Assembly (NCBI RefSeq): GCF_900105725.1 | Contig: NZ_FNLM01000020.1 | Coordinates: forward strand, 1-20,334 | Direction: 5' to 3' | Length of the DNA: 20,334 nucleotides | Source of the DNA: Gordonia westfalica | Lineage (GTDB): Bacteria > Actinomycetota > Actinomycetes > Mycobacteriales > Mycobacteriaceae | Shown: one piece after another, positions 6,124 to 13,866 of the stretch | Numbering within the stretch: the first letter of the stretch is position 1 | How the letters are laid out: each line of letters begins with the position of its first letter | The notes under the pieces: generated by a model | What the model was told of the DNA's origin: nothing | The model's input: only the letters and a program-made list of their open reading frames with translations | Database searches by the model: none | Program-made: the position numbers and the translations under genes

Positions 6124-6506
6124 GCCGCCCCCTGCTTCCACATGGCCTGACGTTCACGCGGAGTCGTACCCCCAACCACACCGTGCGGTTCACGGTTGTC
6201 CAACGCCCACTGCAAACACACCTCCCGGCGGTCACAGCCGGCGCAGATCCGTTTCGCGTCAGCGGTTTGCGTCACCCCGTAATGGGAGGGAAAGAACGCG
6301 TCCGGGTCTGAGGAGGCGCAGGGAGCGCCCTCATGCCAGGCCGGCGGTTTCGGCAGATCAGAAACATTCCGGTTGCGGTTCAACACATTCGCACCGGGGA
6401 ACGTGTTCGACGACCCCAACGCCTGCTTCTTCTCGTCCAGGGTGTTGGATCTTCTGCCCTGATCCATTCGGGTGGTGGAGGGTTCGATGTGGAAGCCGTT
6501 ACTCAT
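6120..6506 (-). CDS. whiB: g18 WhiB-family iron-sulfur transcription factor (intact copy, pass 2)
   Basis: A 128-residue WhiB-like protein, the only intact copy of three. WhiB proteins hold a [4Fe-4S] cluster on four cysteines and act with the principal sigma factor. Here the ligands are C63 (EGAPC), then C88, C91 and C97 (ICAGCDRREVC). They are followed by the beta-turn GVVGG at 109-113 and a basic TPRERQ tail. Most family members have G-[VI]-W-G-G in the turn; this one has V in place of W. Residues 1-55 form a long, polar extension before the domain, unusual for the family. Phage WhiB proteins such as that of mycobacteriophage TM4 can interfere with host WhiB2-controlled septation and with superinfection. 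A similar role is possible. It overlaps g17 by eight bases and g19 by ATGA. Confidence 0.88.
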   Translation of the reverse strand: MSNGFHIEPSTTRMDQGRRSNTLDEKKQALGSSNTFPGANVLNRNRNVSDLPKPPAWHEGAPCASSDPDAFFPSHYGVTQTADAKRICAGCDRREVCLQWALDNREPHGVVGGTTPRERQAMWKQGAA

Positions 6507-6657
6507 GGGTGTATCTCCTGAGGATGTCTTGAGCGTCGTGATGGGCCAGGCAATTCGGGCATGGGATGATGTCGCCGGTGCGGTCTCCCCAGCGCATACG
6601 GACCATGTGGCCGTAGCCGAGATCGAAACCACACACCCCGCAAATAGGGCGGCTCAT
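6499..6657 (-). CDS. g17 small zinc-ribbon protein (pass 2)
   Basis: An intact 52-residue copy with both CxxC pairs, identical in frame to the copy at 3798..3956. It supports that reading against the shifted pass 3 copy. Confidence 0.72.
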   Translation of the reverse strand: MSRPICGVCGFDLGYGHMVRMRWGDRTGDIIPCPNCLAHHDAQDILRRYTHE

Positions 6658-7196
6658 GACGCCTCCTCGAAGAGGGATGGTTGGTCGTCAACTGCCGTGA
6701 TCGACCAGCCATGGACGAACGCGCCAGGGAGTCCGCTGTCGAGCAGTCGGCCCGCGTCATCTGTCCCGTATGCGACGAGGCAGGACGGTGCGCCGCTGTT
6801 CGCCGCGGCCTTCGATCCATCGCGGTGGTGGAAGGTGAGCCGCCCTTCGAGGAACAGCACTGCGGTCGCCCGCCGCCACACCTGCGCCTGGAATCCGGCG
6901 GTCTCGGTGCGGGCGAAGATCAGTGCGGTGCCGGTGCCGTGGTTGGCGAGCCGGTCGAGCCACCGCCACACATTGGAGTAGGGCGGGTTGCACCACACGC
7001 GCCCTTCCCACGGCAGTGTGAGTCCGTCGTCGGGTAGTCGGTAGTGGTGGCGTGCGGTCGTCCAGTTCGCTTCTGCCGGTGCGGCGCACGGGTCGAGGTC
7101 GAACGGGCCGAGGGCGTCGAGGACGTGCGGTGGTGTCAGCCACACGTCGTCCCCGGTGGTGGCGCACTGATGCGATCCCATCGCCCGCCCGCTCAC
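6654..7196 (-). CDS. g16 phage Dam-type DNA N6-adenine methyltransferase (pass 2)
   Basis: An intact 180-residue copy, the same protein as 3259..3801, with CNPPYS and DLDPCA present. Its agreement with pass 1 confirms the GTG-proximal reading (GCGGGCGGGCG) that pass 3 lacks. Confidence 0.87.
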   Translation of the reverse strand: MSGRAMGSHQCATTGDDVWLTPPHVLDALGPFDLDPCAAPAEANWTTARHHYRLPDDGLTLPWEGRVWCNPPYSNVWRWLDRLANHGTGTALIFARTETAGFQAQVWRRATAVLFLEGRLTFHHRDGSKAAANSGAPSCLVAYGTDDAGRLLDSGLPGAFVHGWSITAVDDQPSLFEEAS

Positions 7197-7786
7197 GACG
7201 CCTCCTGTGCGCCGAGTTCGTCGGCCAGGGTGGTTTGCGCCGCATCATGATCCGGGACAGACATGATCGCCTTCCCCTTCTCCTGCACCTCACGAGTCAG
7301 CGGCACCAGCACCGCAATCCCGGCAGTCTTCAGATCGACATTGCGGGTGGTCATCGCCCACTCGGCGAACTCCTTCGTCACCATCCCCGCAGCCGTCACA
7401 GCCTCAGCCAGTTCGCGTTGCGCCCGCTGCGCCGGCGTCTGCTGACGGTTCCGGACCTCCTCCGACGACGCCACACCCTTCTTCGTGTCCGCCGCCAACG
7501 CTGCGACGATCGCCCTCCCCCACGCCGCGGTCTCAGCGTTCTGCATCTCCGAGTCACGGGTGAAAGATGTGGGGCCGGGGATGGGTTCCCACGCGGTACC
7601 GATACCGGGACGCTCATCATCCGGCGTGCGGTAGGCGGCGGCGGTGAACGCGAGGAAGCTCTTGCCGCCAACCTCAAGAACTTCGTATCGCACCTGCTGG
7701 AGAGAGCCGGTGGGGTGCTGGTTGCGGAACTCAACAATTCGGGTCGCGACATCGACGTAGTCGAGGGGGCCTTTGTAGTCGGGCAT
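7193..7786 (-). CDS. g15 putative ssDNA-annealing (Erf/Sak-like) protein (pass 2)
   Basis: An intact 197-residue copy identical in frame to 2669..3262. It includes the NAETAAWGRAI helix and serves as the reference against the five-deletion copy in pass 3. Confidence 0.6.
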   Translation of the reverse strand: MPDYKGPLDYVDVATRIVEFRNQHPTGSLQQVRYEVLEVGGKSFLAFTAAAYRTPDDERPGIGTAWEPIPGPTSFTRDSEMQNAETAAWGRAIVAALAADTKKGVASSEEVRNRQQTPAQRAQRELAEAVTAAGMVTKEFAEWAMTTRNVDLKTAGIAVLVPLTREVQEKGKAIMSVPDHDAAQTTLADELGAQEAS

Positions 7787-8004
7787 CAGAGGTCTGCTCC
7801 CGCCCTGGAGGGGATGACCTCGAACCCGTTGCCGTCAGCCTTGATCCAATCCCCCGGAAGGGCAGTCACACCATCCACCCGTAGCTGGAGTTGGTGGGGT
7901 TTGGGGCGGACGATCATGCCGCCACACCACACGGCGATGTCGAGCATCGTGCGGTAGCGGTCAGACCACGAACCGCTGCTGGGAAGCTGTCTCACAGAGT
8001 TCAC
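7786..8004 (-). CDS. g14 small protein, function unknown (pass 2)
   Basis: An intact 72-residue copy, the same as 2451..2669, with GTG start overlapping g13 and TGATG junction to g15. Confidence 0.6.
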   Translation of the reverse strand: MNSVRQLPSSGSWSDRYRTMLDIAVWCGGMIVRPKPHQLQLRVDGVTALPGDWIKADGNGFEVIPSRAGADL

Positions 8005-8438
8005 AGCGCACCACCGAAAGATCCGAGACGGCTGCTGCGTCGGCGGAACTCGCCCTCATCCTGGACCGTGACGTGGTACCGGGTGGTGGCGCGGGATTCC
8101 AGAACCTCCCGCAGTGAAGCGGCCTGCGCGAGGGTGGCGTGCACCTGGGCGCGCGCTGCGACCTCCGAGTGCTGGGTGGTCGTGAGGTTGCGGTCGTGCT
8201 CGATGAACGCGAGCATCCTCTCCGCTTCGGCGTAGTGCTTCTGCGCCGGGGTGACTTCCGGATTGATCAGGGCGTAGGCGATGCCGTTGGGCGACATCAT
8301 GCATTCGCACTTGCCGACCCCGCACGCACCCCCCGGATCGGTGCCGTGCGGGTCGATGCCGTGGCCGCACTCCGGGCACAGGACGACATCACGCCCTGTG
8401 AGCCGGAACAGTTCGTCCTGGCTAATGTCTTCGGTCAT
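8001..8438 (-). CDS. g13 cysteine-rich putative zinc-binding protein (pass 2)
   Basis: A 145-residue copy agreeing with pass 1, including the GGG run that gives the arginine- and serine-rich C-terminus. CPEC and the ACGVGKCEC cluster are present. Confidence 0.7.
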   Translation of the reverse strand: MTEDISQDELFRLTGRDVVLCPECGHGIDPHGTDPGGACGVGKCECMMSPNGIAYALINPEVTPAQKHYAEAERMLAFIEHDRNLTTTQHSEVAARAQVHATLAQAASLREVLESRATTRYHVTVQDEGEFRRRSSRLGSFGGAL

Positions 8439-8599
8439 TGTTGTCTCCATGGGTCTTGTTGCCCGTAGGCAGGATTGGGGAACAGTTCTTCCGGCTCGAC
8501 CGGGTCGTCCGGGAGAACATCTCCAGGTCCGGGTAGGTCGTAGGGGTATTGGGGGCCGCGCCACCGGAACCCGCCGGCAGCATGGGTGCGGTTCGACAT
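8435..8599 (-). CDS. g12 small proline-rich acidic protein (pass 2)
   Basis: An intact 54-residue copy from the ATG at 8599 (a GTG nine bases upstream is the alternative start). Same product as 1856..2020. Confidence 0.6.
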   Translation of the reverse strand: MSNRTHAAGGFRWRGPQYPYDLPGPGDVLPDDPVEPEELFPNPAYGQQDPWRQQ

Positions 8600-8604
8600 G
8601 AACC

Positions 8605-8814
8605 TCACGCCGCCGCCTTCGCTCTCGCCACCAACTCGAACAGCCGCTCAGCCACCAGGCCTGCACGATCAACGGGGGCCTGGGGGTGGTCGGCGTCGGG
8701 CCAGGTGACGAACTCGGTGCGTCCGTTCACCCACGCCCAAAACAGGTGGAGGTCTGGGAGGTGTTGCACCCACATGTCGACACCGTCGATCTGGCGGTGC
8801 TCCGCGGCACTCAT
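8605..8814 (-). CDS. g11 small protein, function unknown (intact copy, pass 2)
   Basis: A 69-residue protein whose ATG overlaps the stop of g10 (ATGA). The N-terminal half is rich in aromatic residues and histidine (VDMWVQHLPDLHLFWAWVNG, about residues 12-31) and looks like a compact beta or alpha-beta unit. The C-terminal 25 residues form a clear alanine-rich amphipathic helix (GLVAERLFELVARAKAAA). Pass 3 has the same frame; pass 1 is broken by two lost C bases. No catalytic motif and no family that I recognise. Its position directly after the methyltransferase is conserved across passes but says little about its job. Confidence 0.7.
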   Translation of the reverse strand: MSAAEHRQIDGVDMWVQHLPDLHLFWAWVNGRTEFVTWPDADHPQAPVDRAGLVAERLFELVARAKAAA

Positions 8815-9527
8815 GACGCATCCCCGAAGTCGAGAGCCATCGTCTGATTACTGAGGCGTTTCGCAATCAGCTCGCAGTAACGCTCCTCAAGCTCGACACC
8901 GACCGCCTTACGGTTTTCGTTCGCCGCAGCAATCAACGTGGTGCCCGAACCGGCGAACGGGTCGAACACCGTTTCCGAGGCGTTCGTGAACAGGCGCACC
9001 CAGTCCTCCACCATTGGCAGCGGTTTCGCCGTCGGGTGACCGGTGTTCTGCACGACGGGGTACGTCCACACGCCAGCCTTGCCACCCCCGTTCCAGGCCG
9101 GTTTGGTGTCGGCGCGGTGTAGAAATGAAATCGCTTCCCAGCCTTGCCCGGGACGGTCGGCACTGATCTGCGGCATCGGGTTGGGCTTCACCCAGACACC
9201 GATGCGCAGCGAGCGCAACCCGACCGGCGGACCCTGGTCGAAGGCGAAAGCGTGCGCGTAATCAAGCGACGTGACCACCCAACTCGCCGAGACCCGCCCA
9301 CACTCGGCGAGTACGGCCCGCAGGTCAGCGTCAGAGATCGCCGCGAACGTGACGGCCTTTATGCCATGACCAGCACCCCTGTTCGTCTTTGCCATTCCGT
9401 GTGTGCGTTCGGTGTACGGCGGATCCGTGATCACCACATCGACCGACCGATCTGCCATGTCTGCCATGACCTCTCGGCAGTCGCCGTGGTAGAGGGTGAC
9501 CAGGTCGTCCTGGTAGTAGATGCTCAT
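8811..9527 (-). CDS. g10 DNA N4-cytosine/N6-adenine methyltransferase, beta class (pass 2)
   Basis: An intact 238-residue copy with DPPY at 35-38 and FAGSGTT at 191-197. It ends ALDFGDAS as in pass 1, against the shifted pass 3 copy. Confidence 0.88.
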   Translation of the reverse strand: MSIYYQDDLVTLYHGDCREVMADMADRSVDVVITDPPYTERTHGMAKTNRGAGHGIKAVTFAAISDADLRAVLAECGRVSASWVVTSLDYAHAFAFDQGPPVGLRSLRIGVWVKPNPMPQISADRPGQGWEAISFLHRADTKPAWNGGGKAGVWTYPVVQNTGHPTAKPLPMVEDWVRLFTNASETVFDPFAGSGTTLIAAANENRKAVGVELEERYCELIAKRLSNQTMALDFGDAS

Positions 9528-9769
9528 GGCTGGGCCTCCTGCGCTGCGAGGAACACCAGCACGTGATCGCGGGTGATCCATGGCGACGATTGCGGCTCCA
9601 CCTTCAACACCCGACGCCCGTAGAAGTCGGTGAGGACCGCGCTACACCCGGCAGCCGAAACCTGCATCGAGGACATGAAGCCGTGCGTGAATGCCTCGGA
9701 AGCGAGGTCGGCTTCCACCTCCACGATGTCGCGTGCCGTCCGAAACGCCTGCATGTCAACGACGCTCAC
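9524..9769 (-). CDS. g9 small protein, function unknown (pass 2)
   Basis: An intact 81-residue copy, GTG start 14 bases inside g8, same as 688..933. Confidence 0.7.
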   Translation of the reverse strand: MSVVDMQAFRTARDIVEVEADLASEAFTHGFMSSMQVSAAGCSAVLTDFYGRRVLKVEPQSSPWITRDHVLVFLAAQEAQP

Positions 9770-9938
9770 GGGTCACCTCCACCGCGCACGGCTCACACAC
9801 CGTCACGTTCTTCCCCGCCCGCCCATCCGGGAACACCAGGTATTCGCGGACGTAGCCGATCAATGTGCCTACGGGGTAGTCGGTGCGGCATTTGGGGCAC
9901 CAGCCGGCATAGCGGGCTTCCACTGCACCGCTGCTCAC
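9756..9938 (-). CDS. g8 small zinc-ribbon protein (pass 2)
   Basis: An intact 60-residue copy with CPKC and CEPC pairs, same as 519..701. Confidence 0.75.
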   Translation of the reverse strand: MSSGAVEARYAGWCPKCRTDYPVGTLIGYVREYLVFPDGRAGKNVTVCEPCAVEVTRERR

Positions 9939-10183
9939 TGGTCGACCCCCTCGTCTTCGATGTCGTAGGAGCGCTGGAGGATTGAAAGCAGCGCGTACTC
10001 GACCGACTTCGAGTCCTGCTTGGCTGCGTAGTGCGCTATCTCTGCACGCAGCCAGAGGAGTTGCGCCTCCTTGCGCTGGTAGTACTTGTCGAGCTGGTTC
10101 TGGGTGTGTTGTGCGTCGGCGATCTGCTGCTGCACGATCGCGCCATACAGCTCGGACCCGAAGATGGTTTCGGCCCCGCTCAC
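9935..10183 (-). CDS. g7 small helical protein, function unknown (pass 2)
   Basis: An intact 82-residue copy with the GTG start and AGGAGG eight bases upstream, same as 274..522. Confidence 0.75.
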   Translation of the reverse strand: MSGAETIFGSELYGAIVQQQIADAQHTQNQLDKYYQRKEAQLLWLRAEIAHYAAKQDSKSVEYALLSILQRSYDIEDEGVDQ

Positions 10184-10347
10184 TGGTCGACCTCCTGGGT
10201 GGGCATGCAGAACCCGACCACCGTCATCAGCAACAGGACCGCGACGATCACGAACGCCACCAGTTCTTCCGGTCCGAGAGGTGGGAGGATCGCCCACACC
10301 CCCAACACAAGACACGCATACGCGGGAACCCAGATCGCGGCCTTCAC
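10180..10347 (-). CDS. g6 small two-pass membrane protein (pass 2)
   Basis: An intact 55-residue copy with both hydrophobic segments, same as 110..277. Confidence 0.7.
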   Translation of the reverse strand: MKAAIWVPAYACLVLGVWAILPPLGPEELVAFVIVAVLLLMTVVGFCMPTQEVDQ

Positions 10348-10565
10348 GACGCCGCCCTCTCACCCGGAGCCGGCTGCGGCAGCGAGTTCCGCCACCGCAC
10401 ACACTCTTCGTGGTCGATAAAGTACTTGCCGCCCCCCTCACGCAAGGTTCGGAACAGGATTCGCCCCTCGACATACTCGCGGCGAAGGGTCTTCTCGGAG
10501 ACTCCCAGGATTTGGGCGGCCTCCTTCAGGGTGTACTGAAGGGGCTGAAGGTTTCTGTCGTTCAT
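10344..10565 (-). CDS. g5 helix-turn-helix protein, excisionase/MerR-like (full copy, pass 2)
   Basis: A 73-residue DNA-binding protein. Residues 11-33 (YTLKEAAQILGVSEKTLRRE and on) form the N-terminal helix-turn-helix of the MerR/excisionase superfamily. GGGKYFIDHEECVRWRNS at about 44-61 is the wing strand plus short helix that usually closes this fold. This is the common design of phage Xis, AlpA or Cox-like proteins and of small phage repressors. No integrase is visible in the window, so excisionase is only one option; a transcriptional regulator of the early block is another. The ATG at 10565 overlaps the g4 stop (ATGA) and a purine-rich GGAGG lies just upstream. An in-frame upstream start would add 24 residues that read through g4 and is rejected. 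Confidence 0.8.
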   Translation of the reverse strand: MNDRNLQPLQYTLKEAAQILGVSEKTLRREYVEGRILFRTLREGGGKYFIDHEECVRWRNSLPQPAPGERAAS

Positions 10566-10792
10566 GACGCCTCCAAGGTTCTGGTGGGGATGGGGGTTCG
10601 CTTGAGCAGGGTGAGCAGCGCATCGATGTGCTGCCACAGTTGCGGGCGGGTGAGTTCGATGGCGTCGTCCTCACCCGGCGGAAAGATCACGAAGACGGGT
10701 TCCCCTGTGGCGGGAATGGTCGTGACGTGATGGGTACCCGTCAAGCCGTCGATGGGGATGGGCGGAACCTCATGCAGCGGAAGATCACTCAT
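10562..10792 (-). CDS. g4 small protein, function unknown (pass 2)
   Basis: A 76-residue protein whose ATG overlaps the g3 stop. The first 45 residues contain a probable beta hairpin (HHVTTIPATGEPVFVIFPPG, about residues 21-40). The following ELTRPQLWQHIDALLTLLKR (about 46-65) is a leucine-rich amphipathic helix. The pattern resembles small adaptor or inhibitor folds but no family is recognised. The stop overlaps the g5 ATG. Intact in pass 3 also. Confidence 0.7.
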   Translation of the reverse strand: MSDLPLHEVPPIPIDGLTGTHHVTTIPATGEPVFVIFPPGEDDAIELTRPQLWQHIDALLTLLKRTPIPTRTLEAS

Positions 10793-11016
10793 GCCGCACC
10801 GCCGATGATGCGTTGCAGGACGATCCGCCCCGACGGAGTCAGATCACCGTGGGCCACCAGATCATTGAGGGCAGTGCGCAGCCGACTCGACTTGAGTGCT
10901 TCGCGTGCGGCCAACACCATCCAGTACTCCGGCGACTCCTCCGGGTCGAACGGGCGTAGCGGAGACGACTGCTCCCACGCCTTACGCGCAGCCTCCACAG
11001 CAGGATCGGTGCTCAT
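10789..11016 (-). CDS. g3 small helical protein, function unknown (pass 2)
   Basis: A 75-residue protein starting at the ATG that overlaps the g2 stop. A longer in-frame start upstream (16 more residues) lies inside g2 and is not supported. Residues 5-15 and 30-43 (YWMVLAAREALKSS) are helical. DLVAHGDLTPSGRIVLQRI at about 52-70 looks like a second helix pair with a turn, possibly HTH-like, though too short to be sure. Pass 3 has the identical frame. Function not recognised. Confidence 0.68.
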   Translation of the reverse strand: MSTDPAVEAARKAWEQSSPLRPFDPEESPEYWMVLAAREALKSSRLRTALNDLVAHGDLTPSGRIVLQRIIGGAA

Positions 11017-11558
11017 GCCGCACCGCCGATACGGTCCAGGTGGGAATCGTCCGGCCCAGGCCACACAATCCGCGACGACCGCTCCACAACCGCTGTCGCA
11101 CCATACGATTCGATGAGCTTGGCCCTAGACTTCGCGGAGGACAACGACTTGTACTCGCGCTTAGTGGACGGCCAGTGGAAGCGTCGACTCCCGAACTGCG
11201 CGATATACCCCGGATCGGGGTCCCACCCCTCGGGTTCCCAGTCAGGGTTGGGGTACCCGAACTCCTCACCGGTGTCGTCGGTGTAGAAGGTCAGTGCCCC
11301 TTCGGGATAGCTCGTGATCGCAACTCGGTAGAGGTAGTAGCCGCCGCTGGGCTCACGCCAGTCCGGATCGGCCTCCTGCATTGCTCTGTACACGTCGCGT
11401 AGCTCGGCGAGCGTGAGAACCACTTCACCCCGGCCGGACGGGGACTCAACCGACAGGTACGCCAGGTCGAGGCCGCTCACCTCACCGAGCGATACGTGGA
11501 CCTTCCTGTTTTCATCTGCTACTACAGGGACTGGATCTGCGTAGTGCGAGAAGGACAT
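11013..11558 (-). CDS. g2 conserved-looking phage protein, function unknown (intact copy, pass 2)
   Basis: A 181-residue protein, intact only here. The first 65 residues alternate beta strands and a helix (KVHVSLGEV, VVLTLAELRDVYRAMQEADP). The middle holds aromatic beta segments (GGYYLYRVAITS, ALTFYTDDTGEEF) and a proline- and tryptophan-rich loop. The C-terminal part SSAKSRAKLIESYGATAVVE (about residues 141-160) reminds me of C-termini seen in uncharacterised actinophage proteins, but I can name no family. The ATG at 11558 lies three bases after the g1 stop and the TGA overlaps g3. Pass 3 has one C fewer near 12582 and is shifted. Confidence 0.7.
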   Translation of the reverse strand: MSFSHYADPVPVVADENRKVHVSLGEVSGLDLAYLSVESPSGRGEVVLTLAELRDVYRAMQEADPDWREPSGGYYLYRVAITSYPEGALTFYTDDTGEEFGYPNPDWEPEGWDPDPGYIAQFGSRRFHWPSTKREYKSLSSAKSRAKLIESYGATAVVERSSRIVWPGPDDSHLDRIGGAA

Positions 11559-11561
11559 GAG

Positions 11562-11848
11562 TCAGACCGCCTCGGGAAGGACTCGCGCGTCCAGGCCCCG
11601 CCTCTGGGCATCTGCAGCTTGGACGTGTTCCCACCACGGCGCCAGTGGTTCCAGGCCATCACGAAGTAACCAATGAGATCACGGTCGCTGACGTTGACTT
11701 TGCCTTCGCGGATACGATCGAGTCGGTCACGCAGGGCGAGAATGGGATTGCCGGACTGGAGCCCGGCGCCTGAGTAGAGTCCTTCGCTGAACTCGCGAGC
11801 CGCTTCGCCGTCGATCAGTCGGAACTGCAGCAGCACTGCAAGGGTCAC
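11562..11848 (-). CDS. g1 protein of unknown function, 5' end unresolved (pass 2)
   Basis: The readable frame starts at a GTG (11848), but the same frame stays open further upstream (RRVKCRPS) into the noisy fold. The protein probably begins outside the readable sequence. The visible part has a hydrophobic helix (TLAVLLQFRLIDG), GLYSGAGLQSGNPILALRDR, a basic-acidic helix, then DRDLIGYFVMAWNHWRRG near the C-terminus. One C is missing near 11574 (CCC here, CCCC in pass 3). That shifts the last residues away from the natural end SFPEAV and its stop at 11562-11564. I do not recognise the family. Confidence 0.6.
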
Positions 11849-11980
11849 GCTGGGTCGGCACTTGACGCGCCGGAGACGCTGACTGGCAAGGTCCTGAAGG
11901 ATGGCAGTCGTCGACCGGGTGCGTCGGGCGGCGACCAGGCGACTGACCTCTGCGGAGTGCGATGCTTGCAGTTCGCGACT
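11821..11980. other. Turning point 2 (error-rich fold-back junction)
   Basis: The axis lies near 11896/11897, within TCCTGAAGGA at 11892-11901. The roughly 75 bases on each side are noisy reverse complements of each other. Examples are GACTGG at 11881 against GCAGTC at 11904, and the GAACTGCA-like stretch at 11822 against TGCAGTTC at 11967. Clean identity resumes outside 11820 and 11981. The patch lies inside gene g1, so the true 5' part of that gene cannot be read. Confidence 0.8.
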
Positions 11981-12240
11981 GACTGATCGACGGCGAAGCG
12001 GCTCGCGAGTTCAGCGAAGGACTCTACTCAGGCGCCGGGCTCCAGTCCGGCAATCCCATTCTCGCCCTGCGTGACCGACTCGATCGTATCCGCGAAGGCA
12101 AAGTCAACGTCAGCGACCGTGATCTCATTGGTTACTTCGTGATGGCCTGGAACCACTGGCGCCGTGGTGGGAACACGTCCAAGCTGCAGATGCCCAGAGG
12201 CGGGGCCTGGACGCGCGAGTCCTTCCCCGAGGCGGTCTGA
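11981..12240 (+). CDS. g1 protein of unknown function, 5' partial (pass 3)
   Basis: The frame is clean from LIDGEAAREF to the natural ending SFPEAV and the TGA at 12238-12240, three bases before g2. The 5' part disappears in turning point 2. This copy has the correct 3' end; pass 2 has slightly more of the 5' side. Confidence 0.62.
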
Positions 12241-12243
12241 CTC

Positions 12244-12788
12244 ATGTCCTTCTCGCACTACGCAGATCCAGTCCCTGTAGTAGCAGATGAAAACAGGAAG
12301 GTCCACGTATCGCTCGGTGAGGTGAGCGGCCTCGACCTGGCGTACCTGTCGGTTGAGTCCCCGTCCGGCCGGGGTGAAGTGGTTCTCACGCTCGCCGAGC
12401 TACGCGACGTGTACAGAGCAATGCAGGAGGCCGATCCGGACTGGCGTGAGCCCAGCGGCGGCTACTACCTCTACCGAGTTGCGATCACGAGCTATCCCGA
12501 AGGGGCACTGACCTTCTACACCGACGACACCGGTGAGGAGTTCGGGTACCCCAACCCTGACTGGGAACCCGAGGGGTGGGACCCGATCCGGGGTATATCG
12601 CGCAGTTCGGGAGTCGACGCTTCCACTGGCCGTCCACTAAGCGCGAGTACAAGTCGTTGTCCTCCGCGAAGTCTAGGGCCAAGCTCATCGAATCGTATGG
12701 TGCGACAGCGGTTGTGGAGCGGTCGTCGCGGATTGTGTGGCCTGGGCCGGACGATTCCCACCTGGACCGTATCGGCGGTGCGGCATGA
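12244..12788 (+). CDS. g2 phage protein of unknown function, frameshifted copy (pass 3)
   Basis: This copy reads as the pass 2 protein up to GWDP, then loses one C near 12582 (CCC instead of CCCC). The remainder lies in another frame, ending at the TGA at 12786-12788. Probable read error. Confidence 0.65.
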
Positions 12789-13012
12789 GCACCGATCCTG
12801 CTGTGGAGGCTGCGCGTAAGGCGTGGGAGCAGTCGTCTCCGCTACGCCCGTTCGACCCGGAGGAGTCGCCGGAGTACTGGATGGTGTTGGCCGCACGCGA
12901 AGCACTCAAGTCGAGTCGGCTGCGCACTGCCCTCAATGATCTGGTGGCCCACGGTGATCTGACTCCGTCGGGGCGGATCGTCCTGCAACGCATCATCGGC
13001 GGTGCGGCATGA
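12785..13012 (+). CDS. g3 small helical protein, function unknown (pass 3)
   Basis: An intact 75-residue copy, same as complement(10789..11016). Confidence 0.68.
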   Translation: MSTDPAVEAARKAWEQSSPLRPFDPEESPEYWMVLAAREALKSSRLRTALNDLVAHGDLTPSGRIVLQRIIGGAA

Positions 13013-13239
13013 GTGATCTTCCGCTGCATGAGGTTCCGCCCATCCCCATCGACGGCTTGACGGGTACCCATCACGTCACGACCATTCCCGCCACAGGGGA
13101 ACCCGTCTTCGTGATCTTTCCGCCGGGTGAGGACGACGCCATCGAACTCACCCGCCCGCAACTGTGGCAGCACATCGATGCGCTGCTCACCCTGCTCAAG
13201 CGAACCCCCATCCCCACCAGAACCTTGGAGGCGTCATGA
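13009..13239 (+). CDS. g4 small protein, function unknown (pass 3)
   Basis: An intact 76-residue copy, same as complement(10562..10792), with ATGA overlaps on both sides. Confidence 0.7.
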   Translation: MSDLPLHEVPPIPIDGLTGTHHVTTIPATGEPVFVIFPPGEDDAIELTRPQLWQHIDALLTLLKRTPIPTRTLEAS

Positions 13240-13457
13240 ACGACAGAAACCTTCAGCCCCTTCAGTACACCCTGAAGGAGGCCGCCCAAATCCTGGGAGT
13301 CTCCGAGAAGACCCTTCGCCGCGAGTATGTCGAGGGGCGAATCCTGTTCCGAACCTTGCGTGAGGGGGGCGGCAAGTACTTTATCGACCACGAAGAGTGT
13401 GTGCGGTGGCGGAACTCGCTGCCGCAGCCGGCTCCGGGTGAGAGGGCGGCGTCGTGA
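13236..13457 (+). CDS. g5 helix-turn-helix protein, excisionase/MerR-like (pass 3)
   Basis: An intact 73-residue copy with HTH at residues 11-33, same as complement(10344..10565). Position 13345 inside it corresponds to the first base of the window. Confidence 0.8.
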   Translation: MNDRNLQPLQYTLKEAAQILGVSEKTLRREYVEGRILFRTLREGGGKYFIDHEECVRWRNSLPQPAPGERAAS

Positions 13458-13621
13458 AGGCCGCGATCTGGGTTCCCGCGTATGCGTGTCTTGTGTTGGG
13501 GGTGTGGGCGATCCTCCCACCTCTCGGACCGGAAGAACTGGTGGCGTTCGTGATCGTCGCGGTCCTGTTGCTGATGACGGTGGTCGGGTTCTGCATGCCC
13601 ACCCAGGAGGTCGACCAGTGA
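13454..13621 (+). CDS. g6 small two-pass membrane protein (pass 3)
   Basis: An intact 55-residue copy with GTG start, same as 110..277. Confidence 0.7.
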   Translation: MKAAIWVPAYACLVLGVWAILPPLGPEELVAFVIVAVLLLMTVVGFCMPTQEVDQ

Positions 13622-13866
13622 GCGGGGCCGAAACCATCTTCGGGTCCGAGCTGTATGGCGCGATCGTGCAGCAGCAGATCGCCGACGCACAACACACCCA
13701 GAACCAGCTCGACAAGTACTACCAGCGCAAGGAGGCGCAACTCCTCTGGCTGCGTGCAGAGATAGCGCACTACGCAGCCAAGCAGGACTCGAAGTCGGTC
13801 GAGTACGCGCTGCTTTCAATCCTCCAGCGCTCCTACGACATCGAAGACGAGGGGGTCGACCAGTGA
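13618..13866 (+). CDS. g7 small helical protein, function unknown (pass 3)
   Basis: An intact 82-residue copy, same as 274..522. Confidence 0.75.
   Translation: MSGAETIFGSELYGAIVQQQIADAQHTQNQLDKYYQRKEAQLLWLRAEIAHYAAKQDSKSVEYALLSILQRSYDIEDEGVDQ

Larger units (their letters stand above)
5236..11896 (-). repeat. Pass 2 of the segment (reverse-complement arm)
   Basis: This arm is the reverse complement of pass 1 and, beyond 10457, the reverse complement of the first part of pass 3. It carries about 1.4 kb (10458-11896) that pass 1 lacks: the 5' part of g5 plus g4, g3, g2 and part of g1. It is the most accurate pass. The exceptions are small deletions near 5325-5395, close to the fold, and one lost base near 11574. 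Confidence 0.95.

Noticed and set aside
6120..6632. A 170-residue WhiB with a 42-residue extra N-terminus
   Set aside because: The extension is g17 read in another frame. The internal ATG has its own ribosome site and g17 is conserved with zinc cysteines.
10344..11016. Toxin-antitoxin pair formed by g3, g4 and g5
   Set aside because: g5 has an HTH and g4 and g3 are small, but none shows a toxin motif and the coupling is the same throughout the block.
5236..11896. A genuine divergent operon of opposite orientation
   Set aside because: It is the reverse complement of the flanking sequence base for base, not a separate set of genes.
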